From: an uncultured Flavobacteriales bacterium
GTDB lineage: Bacteria; Bacteroidota; Bacteroidia; Flavobacteriales_D; Parvicellaceae
Reading direction: 5' to 3'
Assembly: GCA_943787535.1 (NCBI GenBank)
Contig: CALSMU010000011.1
Coordinates: forward strand, 372,001-436,000
DNA length: 64,000 nt
Shown: positions 27,282-34,866 of the stretch, piece by piece
How positions within the stretch are numbered: position 1 is the stretch's first letter
Layout: each line of letters starts with the position of its first letter
Notes under the pieces: generated by a model
The model's database searches: none
The model's input: only the letters and a program-made list of their open reading frames with translations
What the model was told of the DNA's origin: nothing
Program-made: the position numbers and the translations under genes

Positions 27282-28301
27282 CTACTTTTTGATTTTTTCT
27301 TTTTGTCCAGCATATAATATTTCCTCAAGTCTTGGAAGCTTTAGAAAGTCGTTAGGATTGTTTGGACCTATTTTACTTATTGAATTCAACTTATTCATTT
27401 GGTCATTCGATAATGAGAAGTCTAAAACTTTTAGATTTTCTTCACATTGCCTTAGTGAACGTGCTCCAAAGATTGGGGAGGACTTTTTTACCATTTGCAT
27501 TGCCCAACGAATAGCAATTTGCGAAGGTGTGTGATCAATTTCTTTACTAAGCGCTTTAATTTCAGCTGACATGGCTAAGTTTCTTTCACTAAGCCTAGCA
27601 GACACACCTTTTGTCATTCGTTTTGGATCACTGTTCTCTTCTAGATATTTTCCTGTAAGTAAGCCTGCGGCTAAGGGGCCAAACCCGCAAAAAAGCATAT
27701 CATCATGCTCGCAAAGTGGAATAATCTCTCTGTCTGCAGTCCTTTCAGTTAAGCAATATTCAACTTGATATGCTGCAAATTGATTCCACCCCCTTAGTTC
27801 AGCCAAAGTATTACAACGGCTAGTAATATAGGCTGGTGTGTCGGAGATCCCAATAGATAATACTTTTCCAGAAGCTAGTAAATACTCTAAATTTCTCATT
27901 AACTCTTCAGGAGCAACAAGAAAATCCCATGCGTGAACATAATATAGGTCAATATAGTCGGTTCCAAGCCTTTTTAAAGAACCTTCAACGCTTTGTGTCA
28001 TATTTTTACGACTATTACCGGAAAGGTTAATTTTATTGGATTCTGTCAAGGAATATTTGGAAGCGATTATCAGGTTGTCTCTTTCTGATTGGATAAACTC
28101 ACCTAAATACTTTTCTGAAGTTCCTGTTGTGTAAATGTTTGCAGAGTCAAAGAAATTTCCACCAGCATTGCAGAATGCATCAAAAATACGTTTTGATTCT
28201 TCTTTGTCAGAGCCAAAGTTCCAGTCTGTTCCAAAGGTCATAGTCCCTAAACATAACTCTGATACCTTGATGCCAGTCTTACCTAATAGTTTATAGTCCA
28301 T
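27282..28301 (-). CDS. Aldo/keto reductase, 339 aa
   Basis: A cytoplasmic NAD(P)H-dependent oxidoreductase of the AKR superfamily. The catalytic tetrad is visible: Asp and Tyr in FFDSANIYTTGTSEKYLGEF, Lys in NLIIASKYSLT, and His in DLYYVHAWD. The (beta/alpha)8 pattern continues with LLTGKYLEEN and IAIRWAMQMVKKSSPIFGAR, the cofactor-binding region. The N-terminus MDYKLLGKTGIKVSELCLGTM is typical of the NADPH-dependent 'Tas/YajO-like' group. Substrate unknown. Confidence 0.95.
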   Translation of the reverse strand: MDYKLLGKTGIKVSELCLGTMTFGTDWNFGSDKEESKRIFDAFCNAGGNFFDSANIYTTGTSEKYLGEFIQSERDNLIIASKYSLTESNKINLSGNSRKNMTQSVEGSLKRLGTDYIDLYYVHAWDFLVAPEELMRNLEYLLASGKVLSIGISDTPAYITSRCNTLAELRGWNQFAAYQVEYCLTERTADREIIPLCEHDDMLFCGFGPLAAGLLTGKYLEENSDPKRMTKGVSARLSERNLAMSAEIKALSKEIDHTPSQIAIRWAMQMVKKSSPIFGARSLRQCEENLKVLDFSLSNDQMNKLNSISKIGPNNPNDFLKLPRLEEILYAGQKEKIKK

Positions 28302-28352
28302 AATTTATTCTTTATAGGGTAAATATAATCGTAAGAAAAATAGAGATGAAAT

Positions 28353-29057
28353 TTATTTGGGTTTTTGCCAATTAAAATTTTCAAATAATTTGTCCCAATC
28401 ACTAGGAAAACCACTTTTTAAAATTAATGAATCTCCGCTATTTGGTTGTTTAATAGTTAGTTCACTCGCATGCAAAAACATGTTGTTCCAACTAAATTCA
28501 TGTTGAAACATTCGATTATGAAATCGATCTCCATACTGATAATCCCCTACAATAGGGTGGCTTATTTTGTTTGCGTGAATGCGAAGTTGGTGCATTCTTC
28601 CCGTTTTTGGTGTAAATTTTACCAAGCTGTATCTTGATTTATCATAAGGGCGAACGGGAATATCCAATTCAATTGTTTCAATTGTTTCGTATTCAGTTAG
28701 TGCCTCTTTGTACATTCCTGTTTCAGCATTTTTTGTAGGAGTGTCAATAATTCCTTTAGGAGGGCAATATCCGCGAACTATTGCGTAATAATGTTTCTGA
28801 ACCTTGTTGTTTTCAAATTGTTGCTGATAGTCTTTAACGAATTCTTTTTCCTTAGCTAAAAGTAAAATTCCAGATGTTTTTCTGTCTAGTCTATGGATTG
28901 GGTAAAGTTCTTGTTCCGTTTGCTTCTTTAACAAAGTAACTAAATCATCGTCTTTGATATTTCGGGCAAAATAAGATGCGTAAACCAGAGTGTTATTTGG
29001 TTTGTTAACTGCTATAATAGAATCATCTTCATGTATTATTTCAATGCTTTCTGTCAC
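28353..29057 (-). CDS. RluA-family pseudouridine synthase, 234 aa
   Basis: Converts uridine to pseudouridine in rRNA or tRNA. The catalytic motif HRLDRKTSGILLLAK has the essential Asp. Further motifs are LVKFTPKTGRMHQLRIHANKI, HPIVGDYQYGDR and MFLHASELTI. There is no S4 domain, and the 234-residue length resembles TruC (tRNA U65) more than RluC/D. The start is a GTG at 29055-29057; no ATG is nearer. A minus-strand -7 box sits 23 bp upstream. Confidence 0.92.
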   Translation of the reverse strand: MTESIEIIHEDDSIIAVNKPNNTLVYASYFARNIKDDDLVTLLKKQTEQELYPIHRLDRKTSGILLLAKEKEFVKDYQQQFENNKVQKHYYAIVRGYCPPKGIIDTPTKNAETGMYKEALTEYETIETIELDIPVRPYDKSRYSLVKFTPKTGRMHQLRIHANKISHPIVGDYQYGDRFHNRMFQHEFSWNNMFLHASELTIKQPNSGDSLILKSGFPSDWDKLFENFNWQKPK

Positions 29058-29079
29058 TTCAAAGTATACTTCTAGGTCT

Positions 29080-29087
29080 CAAAAGTA
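29080..29087 (-). promoter_or_regulatory. Bacteroidota -7 promoter box upstream of the RluA-family gene
   Basis: Minus-strand TACTTTTG, an exact TAnnTTTG match about 23 bp before the GTG start. It supports the GTG as the true start. Confidence 0.45.
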
Positions 29088-29114
29088 TGTATTAAAAGTG
29101 TATTGTTTTTATTA

Positions 29115-29122
29115 TATTTTTG
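29115..29122 (+). promoter_or_regulatory. Candidate -7 box upstream of the ECF sigma factor gene
   Basis: TATTTTTG matches TAnnTTTG and lies about 62 bp before the sigma-factor ATG. Sigma-factor genes of this class often drive their own promoters, so a second, non-housekeeping promoter may also be present. Confidence 0.3.
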
Positions 29123-29183
29123 AGAAATGTAACTTATTCAGTTATAAAGACACTTACTAAATGAACACCAGTTATATTTGGGG

Positions 29184-29711
29184 ATGAAGGAATCTAAACA
29201 AGATCATTTTCTAAAACTTTACAAGCCGATTCATGATAGGTTTGAACGCTTCTGCAGAGCAAGGGTTTACGGAGATATGGAGTTTAGCGATTTAATGAAT
29301 GAAACTTTATTAGTAGCCTATGAAAAACTAGATACTTTAAAGTCAGAGAAAGCATTCTTATCCTTCTTATTTAGTATTAGTGTTCGCATATTGGCAAATA
29401 GCCATAGAAAGAAGAAGGCAGATTCGGAACAAACTCAAGATAAGTTAATCGCTTACTTGGACGTTAATGCTAATACAGAGATAGATGCAGAAGTTTATTT
29501 ATTGCATAGAGCACTGGCATTATTGCCAGAAGCGCAACGTGAAGCATTGATATTATTTGAAATATCAGGGTTTAGCATAAAGGAAGTTGCAGGGTTACAA
29601 GCTGCTTCAATATCAGCAGTAAAGCAGCGATTGAAAAGAGGAAGAGCGAAACTTACTGAGATTCTGACATTCGAATCTGAATACAAAACAGGGGAGGTGA
29701 ACTATGAATAA
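29184..29711 (+). CDS. ECF-type RNA polymerase sigma factor, 175 aa
   Basis: Directs RNA polymerase to a specific promoter set. Region 2 is at about residues 10-80 (FERFCRARVYGDMEFSDLMNETLLVAYEKL, AFLSFLFSISVRILANSHRK). Region 4 is at about 105-165 (ALLPEAQREALILFEISGFS, EVAGLQAASISAVKQRLKRG). I start at the ATG at 29184; the frame also opens at a TTG at 29178. Its last 8 bp overlap the start of the membrane SUMF1 gene (29704), so the two are translationally coupled, the usual arrangement of an ECF sigma factor and its anti-sigma factor. Confidence 0.93.
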   Translation: MKESKQDHFLKLYKPIHDRFERFCRARVYGDMEFSDLMNETLLVAYEKLDTLKSEKAFLSFLFSISVRILANSHRKKKADSEQTQDKLIAYLDVNANTEIDAEVYLLHRALALLPEAQREALILFEISGFSIKEVAGLQAASISAVKQRLKRGRAKLTEILTFESEYKTGEVNYE

Positions 29712-31104
29712 AGATCAGAACCATATTGACAACTTGTTTGATAAAGCAAGAAATCAGCAACCTGTAACTTCTTTTGAAGAAACCTCAGGGCAATTCCTAA
29801 ACGATTTAGAAGCTGGAAAAACCAGTAGTTTAACTCAAGGAGTAGCCAAGTCATTTAACTTTAAATATCTGATTATGTTATCAATTATAAGTGTCATCGT
29901 CGTATCAGCAGTAATCTATTTCAATTCAAACGAACCAGTCGAATCCGAGGTAGCCATTGTTCCAATAGAAAAAGAAATAATAGAAGAGAAGGTGAAAGCA
30001 CCGTTAGAATTAAATGAAGAAATTATAATTGTAGAGACAGTTACCATAGAAAAAGAGAAAGTTAATATAGTAACATCCACGTACAATGCTCAAGTGAGTG
30101 ATTCTATGGTTATTAGTACTAGGGAGTTTGAAGAGGTTGTAAATTATGATTTATTGATTGAAAGGGAAACGCTTGTTAATAAGCAGAAAGATCCAGAATA
30201 TCGATTTCCAAAATTGACTGCAAATCAAATAGCATCAACTAAAAAGCAAAAAAAGCAAATGCTCAAACAATTAAATAAACTGGATAAAAAGAAATATGCG
30301 TATATACCAAGTGGCTCGTTTGATCACAATGGTAAAGCTGTATCGGTTCAGGCTTTTTATATGCAAACAACAGAGGTAACGGTTTTGGAGTACAGAACCT
30401 TTATATTTGACTTACTTATTCAAGATAGAAAAGAAGAGTTTTTAAAAGCAAAGCCGGATCAAGAGCAATGGAAATTTATTATGGGAAACCAACAATCTTC
30501 TATGCAGCCAATGGTTGATAATTATTTTTCACATTCTGCATACAATCAGTATCCTATAAATAATATTAGCAGAGAAGGCGCTGAGATATATTGTAAATGG
30601 CTGACCACAGAAGTATCTAAGGTTAGAAAAGATAAAAAACAAGTGCTAAATGATGTTAGGCTGCCTTCAGACTATGAATGGATATTTGCGGCTAAAGGTG
30701 GAGAGGATAATACGGAATCTTTCCCATGGAAAACTTCAAGTATTCGGAATGAAAAAAATTGTTACTTGGCTAATTATAAGCCTCGAACGGATAGTATTTT
30801 CATTTCTGAAAAAGGAGAGTATGAAAAATGTCCAGGTGGTTGTAATATATTTTATGCAGATGGTGCATTTCTTACTGCTAAGGTAGATTCCTACCTGCCA
30901 AATGAATATGGTCTTTATTGTATGGCTGGAAATGCGGCAGAGATGGTTGTTAATTGGAAAGATAAATCTCCAGGGACAAAGGGAGGAAGTTGGATTAGTG
31001 ATTTGCCAGAATTAATGATTACTGGAGAAGATAAAAATAGTGGTGTTACCGAGGCTAAAGCGCATATAGGATTTAGAGTTGTAGTGACTCATATTCTTGA
31101 ATAA
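29704..31104 (+). CDS. Single-pass membrane protein with SUMF1/formylglycine-generating-enzyme-like domain; candidate anti-sigma factor
   Basis: A 466-residue protein whose first ~50 residues are polar and cytoplasmic, followed by one membrane helix (FKYLIMLSIISVIVVSAVIYF, about 50-70), a Glu-rich linker, and a large periplasmic SUMF1-type domain (about 195-466). SUMF1 features: YIPSGSFDHNGKAVSVQAFYM, EVTVLEYRTFI, YPINNISREGAEIYCKWL, VRLPSDYEWIFAAKGG, YGLYCMAGNAAEMVVNWK, TKGGSWISD and AHIGFRVVV. The topology and overlap with the ECF gene fit an anti-sigma factor, but no classical anti-sigma domain is visible in the short cytoplasmic part. SUMF1-like GldJ/GldK are gliding/T9SS lipoproteins; this protein differs in having a membrane anchor. 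Confidence 0.82.
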   Translation: MNKDQNHIDNLFDKARNQQPVTSFEETSGQFLNDLEAGKTSSLTQGVAKSFNFKYLIMLSIISVIVVSAVIYFNSNEPVESEVAIVPIEKEIIEEKVKAPLELNEEIIIVETVTIEKEKVNIVTSTYNAQVSDSMVISTREFEEVVNYDLLIERETLVNKQKDPEYRFPKLTANQIASTKKQKKQMLKQLNKLDKKKYAYIPSGSFDHNGKAVSVQAFYMQTTEVTVLEYRTFIFDLLIQDRKEEFLKAKPDQEQWKFIMGNQQSSMQPMVDNYFSHSAYNQYPINNISREGAEIYCKWLTTEVSKVRKDKKQVLNDVRLPSDYEWIFAAKGGEDNTESFPWKTSSIRNEKNCYLANYKPRTDSIFISEKGEYEKCPGGCNIFYADGAFLTAKVDSYLPNEYGLYCMAGNAAEMVVNWKDKSPGTKGGSWISDLPELMITGEDKNSGVTEAKAHIGFRVVVTHILE

Positions 31105-31250
31105 TAAGTCAAGCCTACGGCATTTCGGACTGGCGAACAGTATTCAAATGCGATGATGTTGTTTCGATTATTGCTTCTGGTAACTTGGAAAAGTTGTTTC
31201 TAAAGGGGTTATGATATGATCCCTAAGTGCGGTAAATTAGTATGCAAAGC
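31105..31250. other. Intergenic region 3' of the SUMF1 gene
   Basis: About 146 bp with no gene I can support. Short open frames here overlap the tRNA and hairpin region or have no coding character. It ends at the terminator hairpin beginning at 31251. Confidence 0.4.
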
Positions 31251-31275
31251 AAAAGCTTTCTTCGAAAGCTTTTTT
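31251..31275 (+). terminator. Rho-independent terminator after the ECF sigma/SUMF1 operon
   Basis: AAAAGCTTTC (31251-31260) pairs with GAAAGCTTTT (31264-31273) around a 3-nt loop, followed by further Ts to 31275. Confidence 0.7.
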
Positions 31276-31287
31276 CCATTTCTTTCA

Positions 31288-31318
31288 AACCTGTGTCGAA
31301 ATATATTTCGAGCAGGTT
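31288..31318. repeat. Interrupted palindrome / long hairpin
   Basis: AACCTG (31288-31293) pairs with CAGGTT (31313-31318), enclosing the perfect palindrome CGAAATATATTTCG (31297-31310). The arms are separated by 3-nt and 2-nt bulges. It sits between two terminator hairpins; function unknown. Confidence 0.5.
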
Positions 31319-31330
31319 CTCAGAAAATAG

Positions 31331-31353
31331 AAAAGCCGCTTATCGCGGCTTTT
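31331..31353 (-). terminator. Rho-independent terminator downstream of tRNA-Ser
   Basis: AAAAGCCGC (31331-31339) and GCGGCTTTT (31345-31353) form a strong 9-bp stem with loop TTATC. On the minus strand it lies just after the tRNA 3' end, so it probably ends the tRNA transcript; it would also work on the plus strand. Confidence 0.75.
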
Positions 31354-31359
31354 ACTTTG

Positions 31360-31447
31360 CAGAGGAGAAGGGATTCGAACCCCCGATACCCTTGTGGGGT
31401 ATACACACTTTCCAAGCGTGCGCCTTAAGCCACTCGGCCACTCCTCT
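31360..31447 (-). tRNA. tRNA-Ser(GGA)
   Basis: 88 nt read on the minus strand. The 7-bp acceptor stem AGAGGAG/CTCCTCT is perfect, with discriminator G at 31360. The D-loop region (GCCGAGTGGCTTAAGGC), anticodon loop CTTGGAAAG with anticodon GGA, a long variable arm (ATACCCCACAAGGGTAT) and T-loop GGTTCGAATCC are visible. The long variable arm identifies a class II tRNA; GGA reads the Ser codons TCC and TCT. CCA is not encoded. Confidence 0.95.
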
Positions 31448-31544
31448 AAAAAACAAACTCTCCTATTTGGAGAGTGCAAATAAACCAAAAATTTATTAGA
31501 ACTCGCCTAAAAAAACAAAAAGCATATTCTTGGATTGCTTTTTG

Positions 31545-31552
31545 TACTTTTG
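31545..31552 (+). promoter_or_regulatory. Bacteroidota -7 promoter box upstream of 31574
   Basis: TACTTTTG matches TAnnTTTG exactly, 21 bp before the ATG at 31574, giving a leader of roughly 15 nt. Confidence 0.5.
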
Positions 31553-31573
31553 TAAAACCAAATTTAACAACGA

Positions 31574-32041
31574 ATGAATAACCTTAGCGCAATTGCTTTT
31601 TTATTATTTTTTCTTTTGAGTCAAGTAACTATTTCTCAAATAAATCAACCTGGACAGAACAGTGTTTTGAATAGCACAATGAATACACCAAATGGAGGTT
31701 ATTCAGAAAGTATTACGCCTTTAGATGCGCCACCGCATAAAGGTGTTGTTAAAGAATCAGGTAAATATTATATTGAAGTGGTTGTAAACTGGATGCTGAG
31801 TAGCAATAACACTGTTTTCTATTTACTGAAAAGTGATGGTAAGCCAGTAGATAGAGAAAAAATTACTTGCACTGCAGCGATTCAAAGAACAGATGCTGAA
31901 GATGAGCCTCAAATAGTTAAAAAATATGGGCTGAATGCTTTTTCAACACATTTGAAAAGTGGTGAGGAGTACCATTTGAAAATTACTTTCAAAAAGAAAA
32001 AGAAAGAATACACAGCTGTTTTTCAAACATCTGGAAAATAA
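31574..32041 (+). CDS. Exported protein of unknown function, 155 aa
   Basis: Signal peptide NNLSAIAFLLFFLLSQVTIS, then a small domain probably of Ig-like beta type (YYIEVVVNWMLSSNNTVFYLL, GEEYHLKITFKKKKKEYTAV). No known family and no operon partner. The upstream -7 box at 31545 supports independent expression. Confidence 0.72.
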   Translation: MNNLSAIAFLLFFLLSQVTISQINQPGQNSVLNSTMNTPNGGYSESITPLDAPPHKGVVKESGKYYIEVVVNWMLSSNNTVFYLLKSDGKPVDREKITCTAAIQRTDAEDEPQIVKKYGLNAFSTHLKSGEEYHLKITFKKKKKEYTAVFQTSGK

Positions 32042-32121
32042 TTTGGGAATAAGTATTTCTTATTATTTAGGTAAACGCAAAAAGAAAAAGGACTGATTTC
32101 AAATAATGATTGAATAGTTTA

Positions 32122-32529
32122 TTAAACCTTAGCTGTCCTTGTTAATAAACTTTTCAATTCTCCTTCGATAGGCAGCAACTTTTGCGTTCGCAAATCCATC
32201 ATAACAAACGTGATGTCTGCTTCAATTGATTTTCTTTCTGATCCTTTAATGAAAGCTTCTTGATGAATCGTAAGGCTTGTATTTCCTATTTTTACTAATT
32301 CAGAATGTATCACTAAAGTGTCTCCTAATACAGCTGAACCTTTAAAGTTGATGTTGATGTTAACGATAATAAAACCCCAGCCTTTTTCTTGAAAATATGC
32401 AGGTGGATAATCCTCGTAATGACACCATCTAGCTTCTTCTAAAAGTTCTAGATACCTGGCGTTATTAACATGTTGGTAGGCATCTAAATGATAGCCTCTT
32501 ATTTTTATTTCCGTTGTACTCTTGTTCAT
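32122..32529 (-). CDS. Acyl-CoA thioesterase, 4-hydroxybenzoyl-CoA thioesterase/YbgC-like, 135 aa
   Basis: A single hot-dog-fold domain. The catalytic loop is visible in YHLDAYQHVNNARYLELLEEAR, with the Asp followed by HVNNA typical of the YbgC/FcbC class; later strands are IIVNININFKGSAVLGDTLV and LTIHQEAFIK. Hydrolyses acyl-CoA thioesters; chain length cannot be told. Expressed alone, with a -7 box 19 bp upstream. Confidence 0.92.
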   Translation of the reverse strand: MNKSTTEIKIRGYHLDAYQHVNNARYLELLEEARWCHYEDYPPAYFQEKGWGFIIVNININFKGSAVLGDTLVIHSELVKIGNTSLTIHQEAFIKGSERKSIEADITFVMMDLRTQKLLPIEGELKSLLTRTAKV

Positions 32530-32547
32530 TCGTTTTCTTTAGCGAGT

Positions 32548-32555
32548 CAAATGTA
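32548..32555 (-). promoter_or_regulatory. Bacteroidota -7 promoter box upstream of the thioesterase
   Basis: Minus-strand TACATTTG, an exact TAnnTTTG match 19 bp before the start codon. Confidence 0.45.
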
Positions 32556-32676
32556 TTCAAAATTTTAAGTAAACTAAATTTGAAAATAGCTTAACTTACC
32601 TAAGGGGCAATTATGCGTCATTCTACTGGCTATACTTTGATTCAATAATTAGCTTTTGAACCCTATGTAATATATG

Positions 32677-33867
32677 TTAATCTTGAAACTTTATTGTAAA
32701 CTTGGCCCCATTATCATTTTCATACTTGATTTCCGCCTCAATTTGATCTGTTAGCGCTTGGATAATTTCTGAGCCTAAGGAAACTGGTTCTTCGAGGCTG
32801 AAATTTTCTGGAAGCCCAATTCCATTATCTTGAACGATTAACTTAACGGTTTGGTTATTTCTTATTAAGTGTACTTTTAATTCAGGATGTTCAATTTCTT
32901 TGAATGCATGTTTTACCGAGTTTACAATCATTTCAGATATAATTAAGCCAAGAGGAACTGCAATGTCCAATTTAAAAGACACTTCATTTGAAGTAACTTC
33001 ACATTTTAGATTGGAGTTTACTTGTTGCTGCGAATGCATAATTTCCATTAAGTAAGATTTAAAATCTACACGGTCAATTTTATTTTCCTGATAGAGTTTT
33101 TGATGAATTAAGGCAATGGCTTCTATTCTTCGCCTGCTTTCATCTAGTACTTGAGAAACATCTTTGTCTTCTATTGCATTGCTTTGGAGCGAAAGCAATG
33201 ACGAAATTATTTGCAGATTGTTTTTTACTCTGTGATGAATTTCTTTTAAGAGTATTTGTTGATATTGGTGTTGCGAAAAAATTTCTTTATTTTGCTTTTC
33301 CAAAGCCTCATTTACTACCACTAAGGCTTCATCTTTTTTATTTATAGTTCTACTAAAATATATCATAATTACAATGATAATTAAACCAGTGCTTGTTAGA
33401 TTTATAAGATTTATAATGGTCTCGGTGTTTGATTCTATAAAATATAATGAATAGCCATCTTGGAAAATATACCAGAGCAGCACTAGTAAGGTAATTATAG
33501 ATCCATTAAAAACGATGGTTATCCAAATTTTCCAATTAGTGTTCAATAAAAAAACCGTTGGTAATAAAAACAAAAAATAGAAACATCCGGAATTCCATCC
33601 AATAAAGTACGTATGAATGGAAACTTCTATCGCTACCACATAACCGCCTATTAAAAAGGAACTTTTGGCATTTATTTTGTCAGATTTTAAAAGCCAAAAA
33701 CAACTTAGAAATATAAAAAGTCCGGTAATAGAGGGAATAATTGCAATAAATTCTCCGATATAAATAAAAATGCCAGAAATATATAAATTTGTAATCATAC
33801 CCGTCAAAAGGGCGGGTATCATAGCTGATTTATATCTGTTATTAGTCTGGGGCTCTATCATATGCAT
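32677..33867 (-). CDS. Membrane sensor histidine kinase (HisKA_2 type), 396 aa
   Basis: The N-terminal ~175 residues contain about six membrane helices with no large extracellular domain. A short helical linker leads to the phosphoacceptor region ILLKEIHHRVKNNLQIISSLLSLQS (His near residue 209), the HisKA_2 pattern. The HATPase domain shows ISEMIVNSVKHAFKE (N box) and VQDNGIGLPENF (G1), with LGSEIIQALTDQIEAEI near the end. It is an orphan: no response regulator lies next to it. The nearest in the window, a LytTR regulator at 50390, is 17 kb away, so pairing cannot be inferred. Confidence 0.92.
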   Translation of the reverse strand: MHMIEPQTNNRYKSAMIPALLTGMITNLYISGIFIYIGEFIAIIPSITGLFIFLSCFWLLKSDKINAKSSFLIGGYVVAIEVSIHTYFIGWNSGCFYFLFLLPTVFLLNTNWKIWITIVFNGSIITLLVLLWYIFQDGYSLYFIESNTETIINLINLTSTGLIIIVIMIYFSRTINKKDEALVVVNEALEKQNKEIFSQHQYQQILLKEIHHRVKNNLQIISSLLSLQSNAIEDKDVSQVLDESRRRIEAIALIHQKLYQENKIDRVDFKSYLMEIMHSQQQVNSNLKCEVTSNEVSFKLDIAVPLGLIISEMIVNSVKHAFKEIEHPELKVHLIRNNQTVKLIVQDNGIGLPENFSLEEPVSLGSEIIQALTDQIEAEIKYENDNGAKFTIKFQD

Positions 33868-33964
33868 CTCTAAGGTACATTAAATTTATTATGTTATATT
33901 ATTTGTAGGGAGGTTTACGGAGATTTATTGACAAATAATTCGTTAATTGTATAAACTTCAAAAA

Positions 33965-34198
33965 ATGAGAAATGGATACTTTACACTAACCCTAGTAATT
34001 TGCATATTCATTATATCTTGCGAAAAAAAATGTGATTGCAACCAACTATGGGACTCAAGTTTTACATATGTTAAAAATGACTTGGTGTCTTACGATGGAA
34101 AATGTTGGAAAGCTGTTGCTCAGGGCAGGGGTATTGAACCAGGTCCCTGGCTACAAAATGGAAATGACATTTGGGAAGAATGTAATAATAGTAACTAA
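33965..34198 (+). CDS. Small lipoprotein with CBM5/12-like carbohydrate-binding module, 77 aa
   Basis: From the ATG at 33965 the signal ends at IIFIISCEKK-like sequence (CIFIISCEKK), a good lipobox. The ~50-residue mature domain, CNQLWDSSFTYVKNDLVSYDGKCWKA..., then GPWLQNGNDIWEEC, follows the CBM5/12 (ChiC/BD) layout: W, Y, 'DLVSYDGK', then a Pro-rich loop and a final W. Four cysteines may form disulphides. It could bind chitin or a related polymer at the cell surface. The frame also opens at a TTG at 33947. It precedes miaE by 14 bp. Confidence 0.65.
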   Translation: MRNGYFTLTLVICIFIISCEKKCDCNQLWDSSFTYVKNDLVSYDGKCWKAVAQGRGIEPGPWLQNGNDIWEECNNSN

Positions 34199-34212
34199 AT
34201 ACTTTCATATTT

Positions 34213-34794
34213 ATGCTGGGATTAAAATTAGAAACAGACCCGAGGTGGGTAAATATAGTAGAATCTAACATTGAGGAAATTTTGACCGACCACGCTTGGT
34301 GTGAGCAAAAAGCAGCCACCAATGCAATTACCATAATTTCTTTAAATTCCGATAAGGACGATCTGGTTACAGATTTATTAGCTTTAGCGCAAGAAGAACT
34401 TTCGCATTTTAAAATGGTGCTTAACCTCATTAAAGAAAGAGGGTTCAAATTGGGTCGCGAGCGCAAGGATAGCTATGTAAATGAGTTGTTTAAATTCAAA
34501 ATGAAAGGAGGGAATCGTCAGCAAAGTTTAATTGATCGGCTTTTGATATCAGCAATGATTGAGGCGAGAAGCTGCGAACGATTCAAAACACTTTCTGAAA
34601 ACATAAATGATAAAAAACTCGCTAAATTTTATCATGATTTAATGGTTTGTGAAGCTGGACATTATACACTTTTTTTGCGTTATGCCCGAAAGTATGGTGT
34701 GGGTATAGATGTGGACAAGCAGTGGAAATCATTAATAGAATTTGAAGGAGAAATCATCAAAAAGTATGGAAAAAAAGAAACCATTCATGGGTAA
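34213..34794 (+). CDS. miaE: tRNA-(ms2io6A)-hydroxylase MiaE
   Basis: A ferritin-like di-iron oxygenase that hydroxylates the isopentenyl side chain of ms2i6A37 in tRNAs reading UNN codons. Ligand-bearing helices are visible: HAWCEQKAATNAITIISL, LLALAQEELSHFKMVLNLI (ExxH), SAMIEARSCERFKTLSE and MVCEAGHYTLFLRYARKYG (ExxH-type). The 193-residue length is normal. The preceding small lipoprotein is probably co-transcribed but is functionally unrelated. Confidence 0.95.
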   Translation: MLGLKLETDPRWVNIVESNIEEILTDHAWCEQKAATNAITIISLNSDKDDLVTDLLALAQEELSHFKMVLNLIKERGFKLGRERKDSYVNELFKFKMKGGNRQQSLIDRLLISAMIEARSCERFKTLSENINDKKLAKFYHDLMVCEAGHYTLFLRYARKYGVGIDVDKQWKSLIEFEGEIIKKYGKKETIHG

Positions 34795-34848
34795 TAAAAA
34801 GGCTGCATCCTTCCGATAGGATTCGGAATACACGACAACCTTTTTATT
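34793..34848. terminator. Bidirectional terminator between miaE and the vWA lipoprotein gene
   Basis: AATAAAAAGG (34793-34802) pairs with CCTTTTTATT (34839-34848), enclosing smaller inner hairpins (for instance TTCCGA with TCGGAA). It starts within the miaE stop codon and has A and T tracts on both sides, suiting both convergent genes. Confidence 0.65.
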
Positions 34849-34866
34849 TAAAATACCCATTTACTT

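Noticed and set aside
29173-29180. -7 box TATATTTG just before the sigma factor gene
   Set aside because: It ends 3 bp before the ATG, so transcription would start after the start codon.
31216-31499. Open frames of 67-85 codons on both strands
   Set aside because: They overlap the tRNA-Ser gene and terminator hairpins and have no protein-like character.
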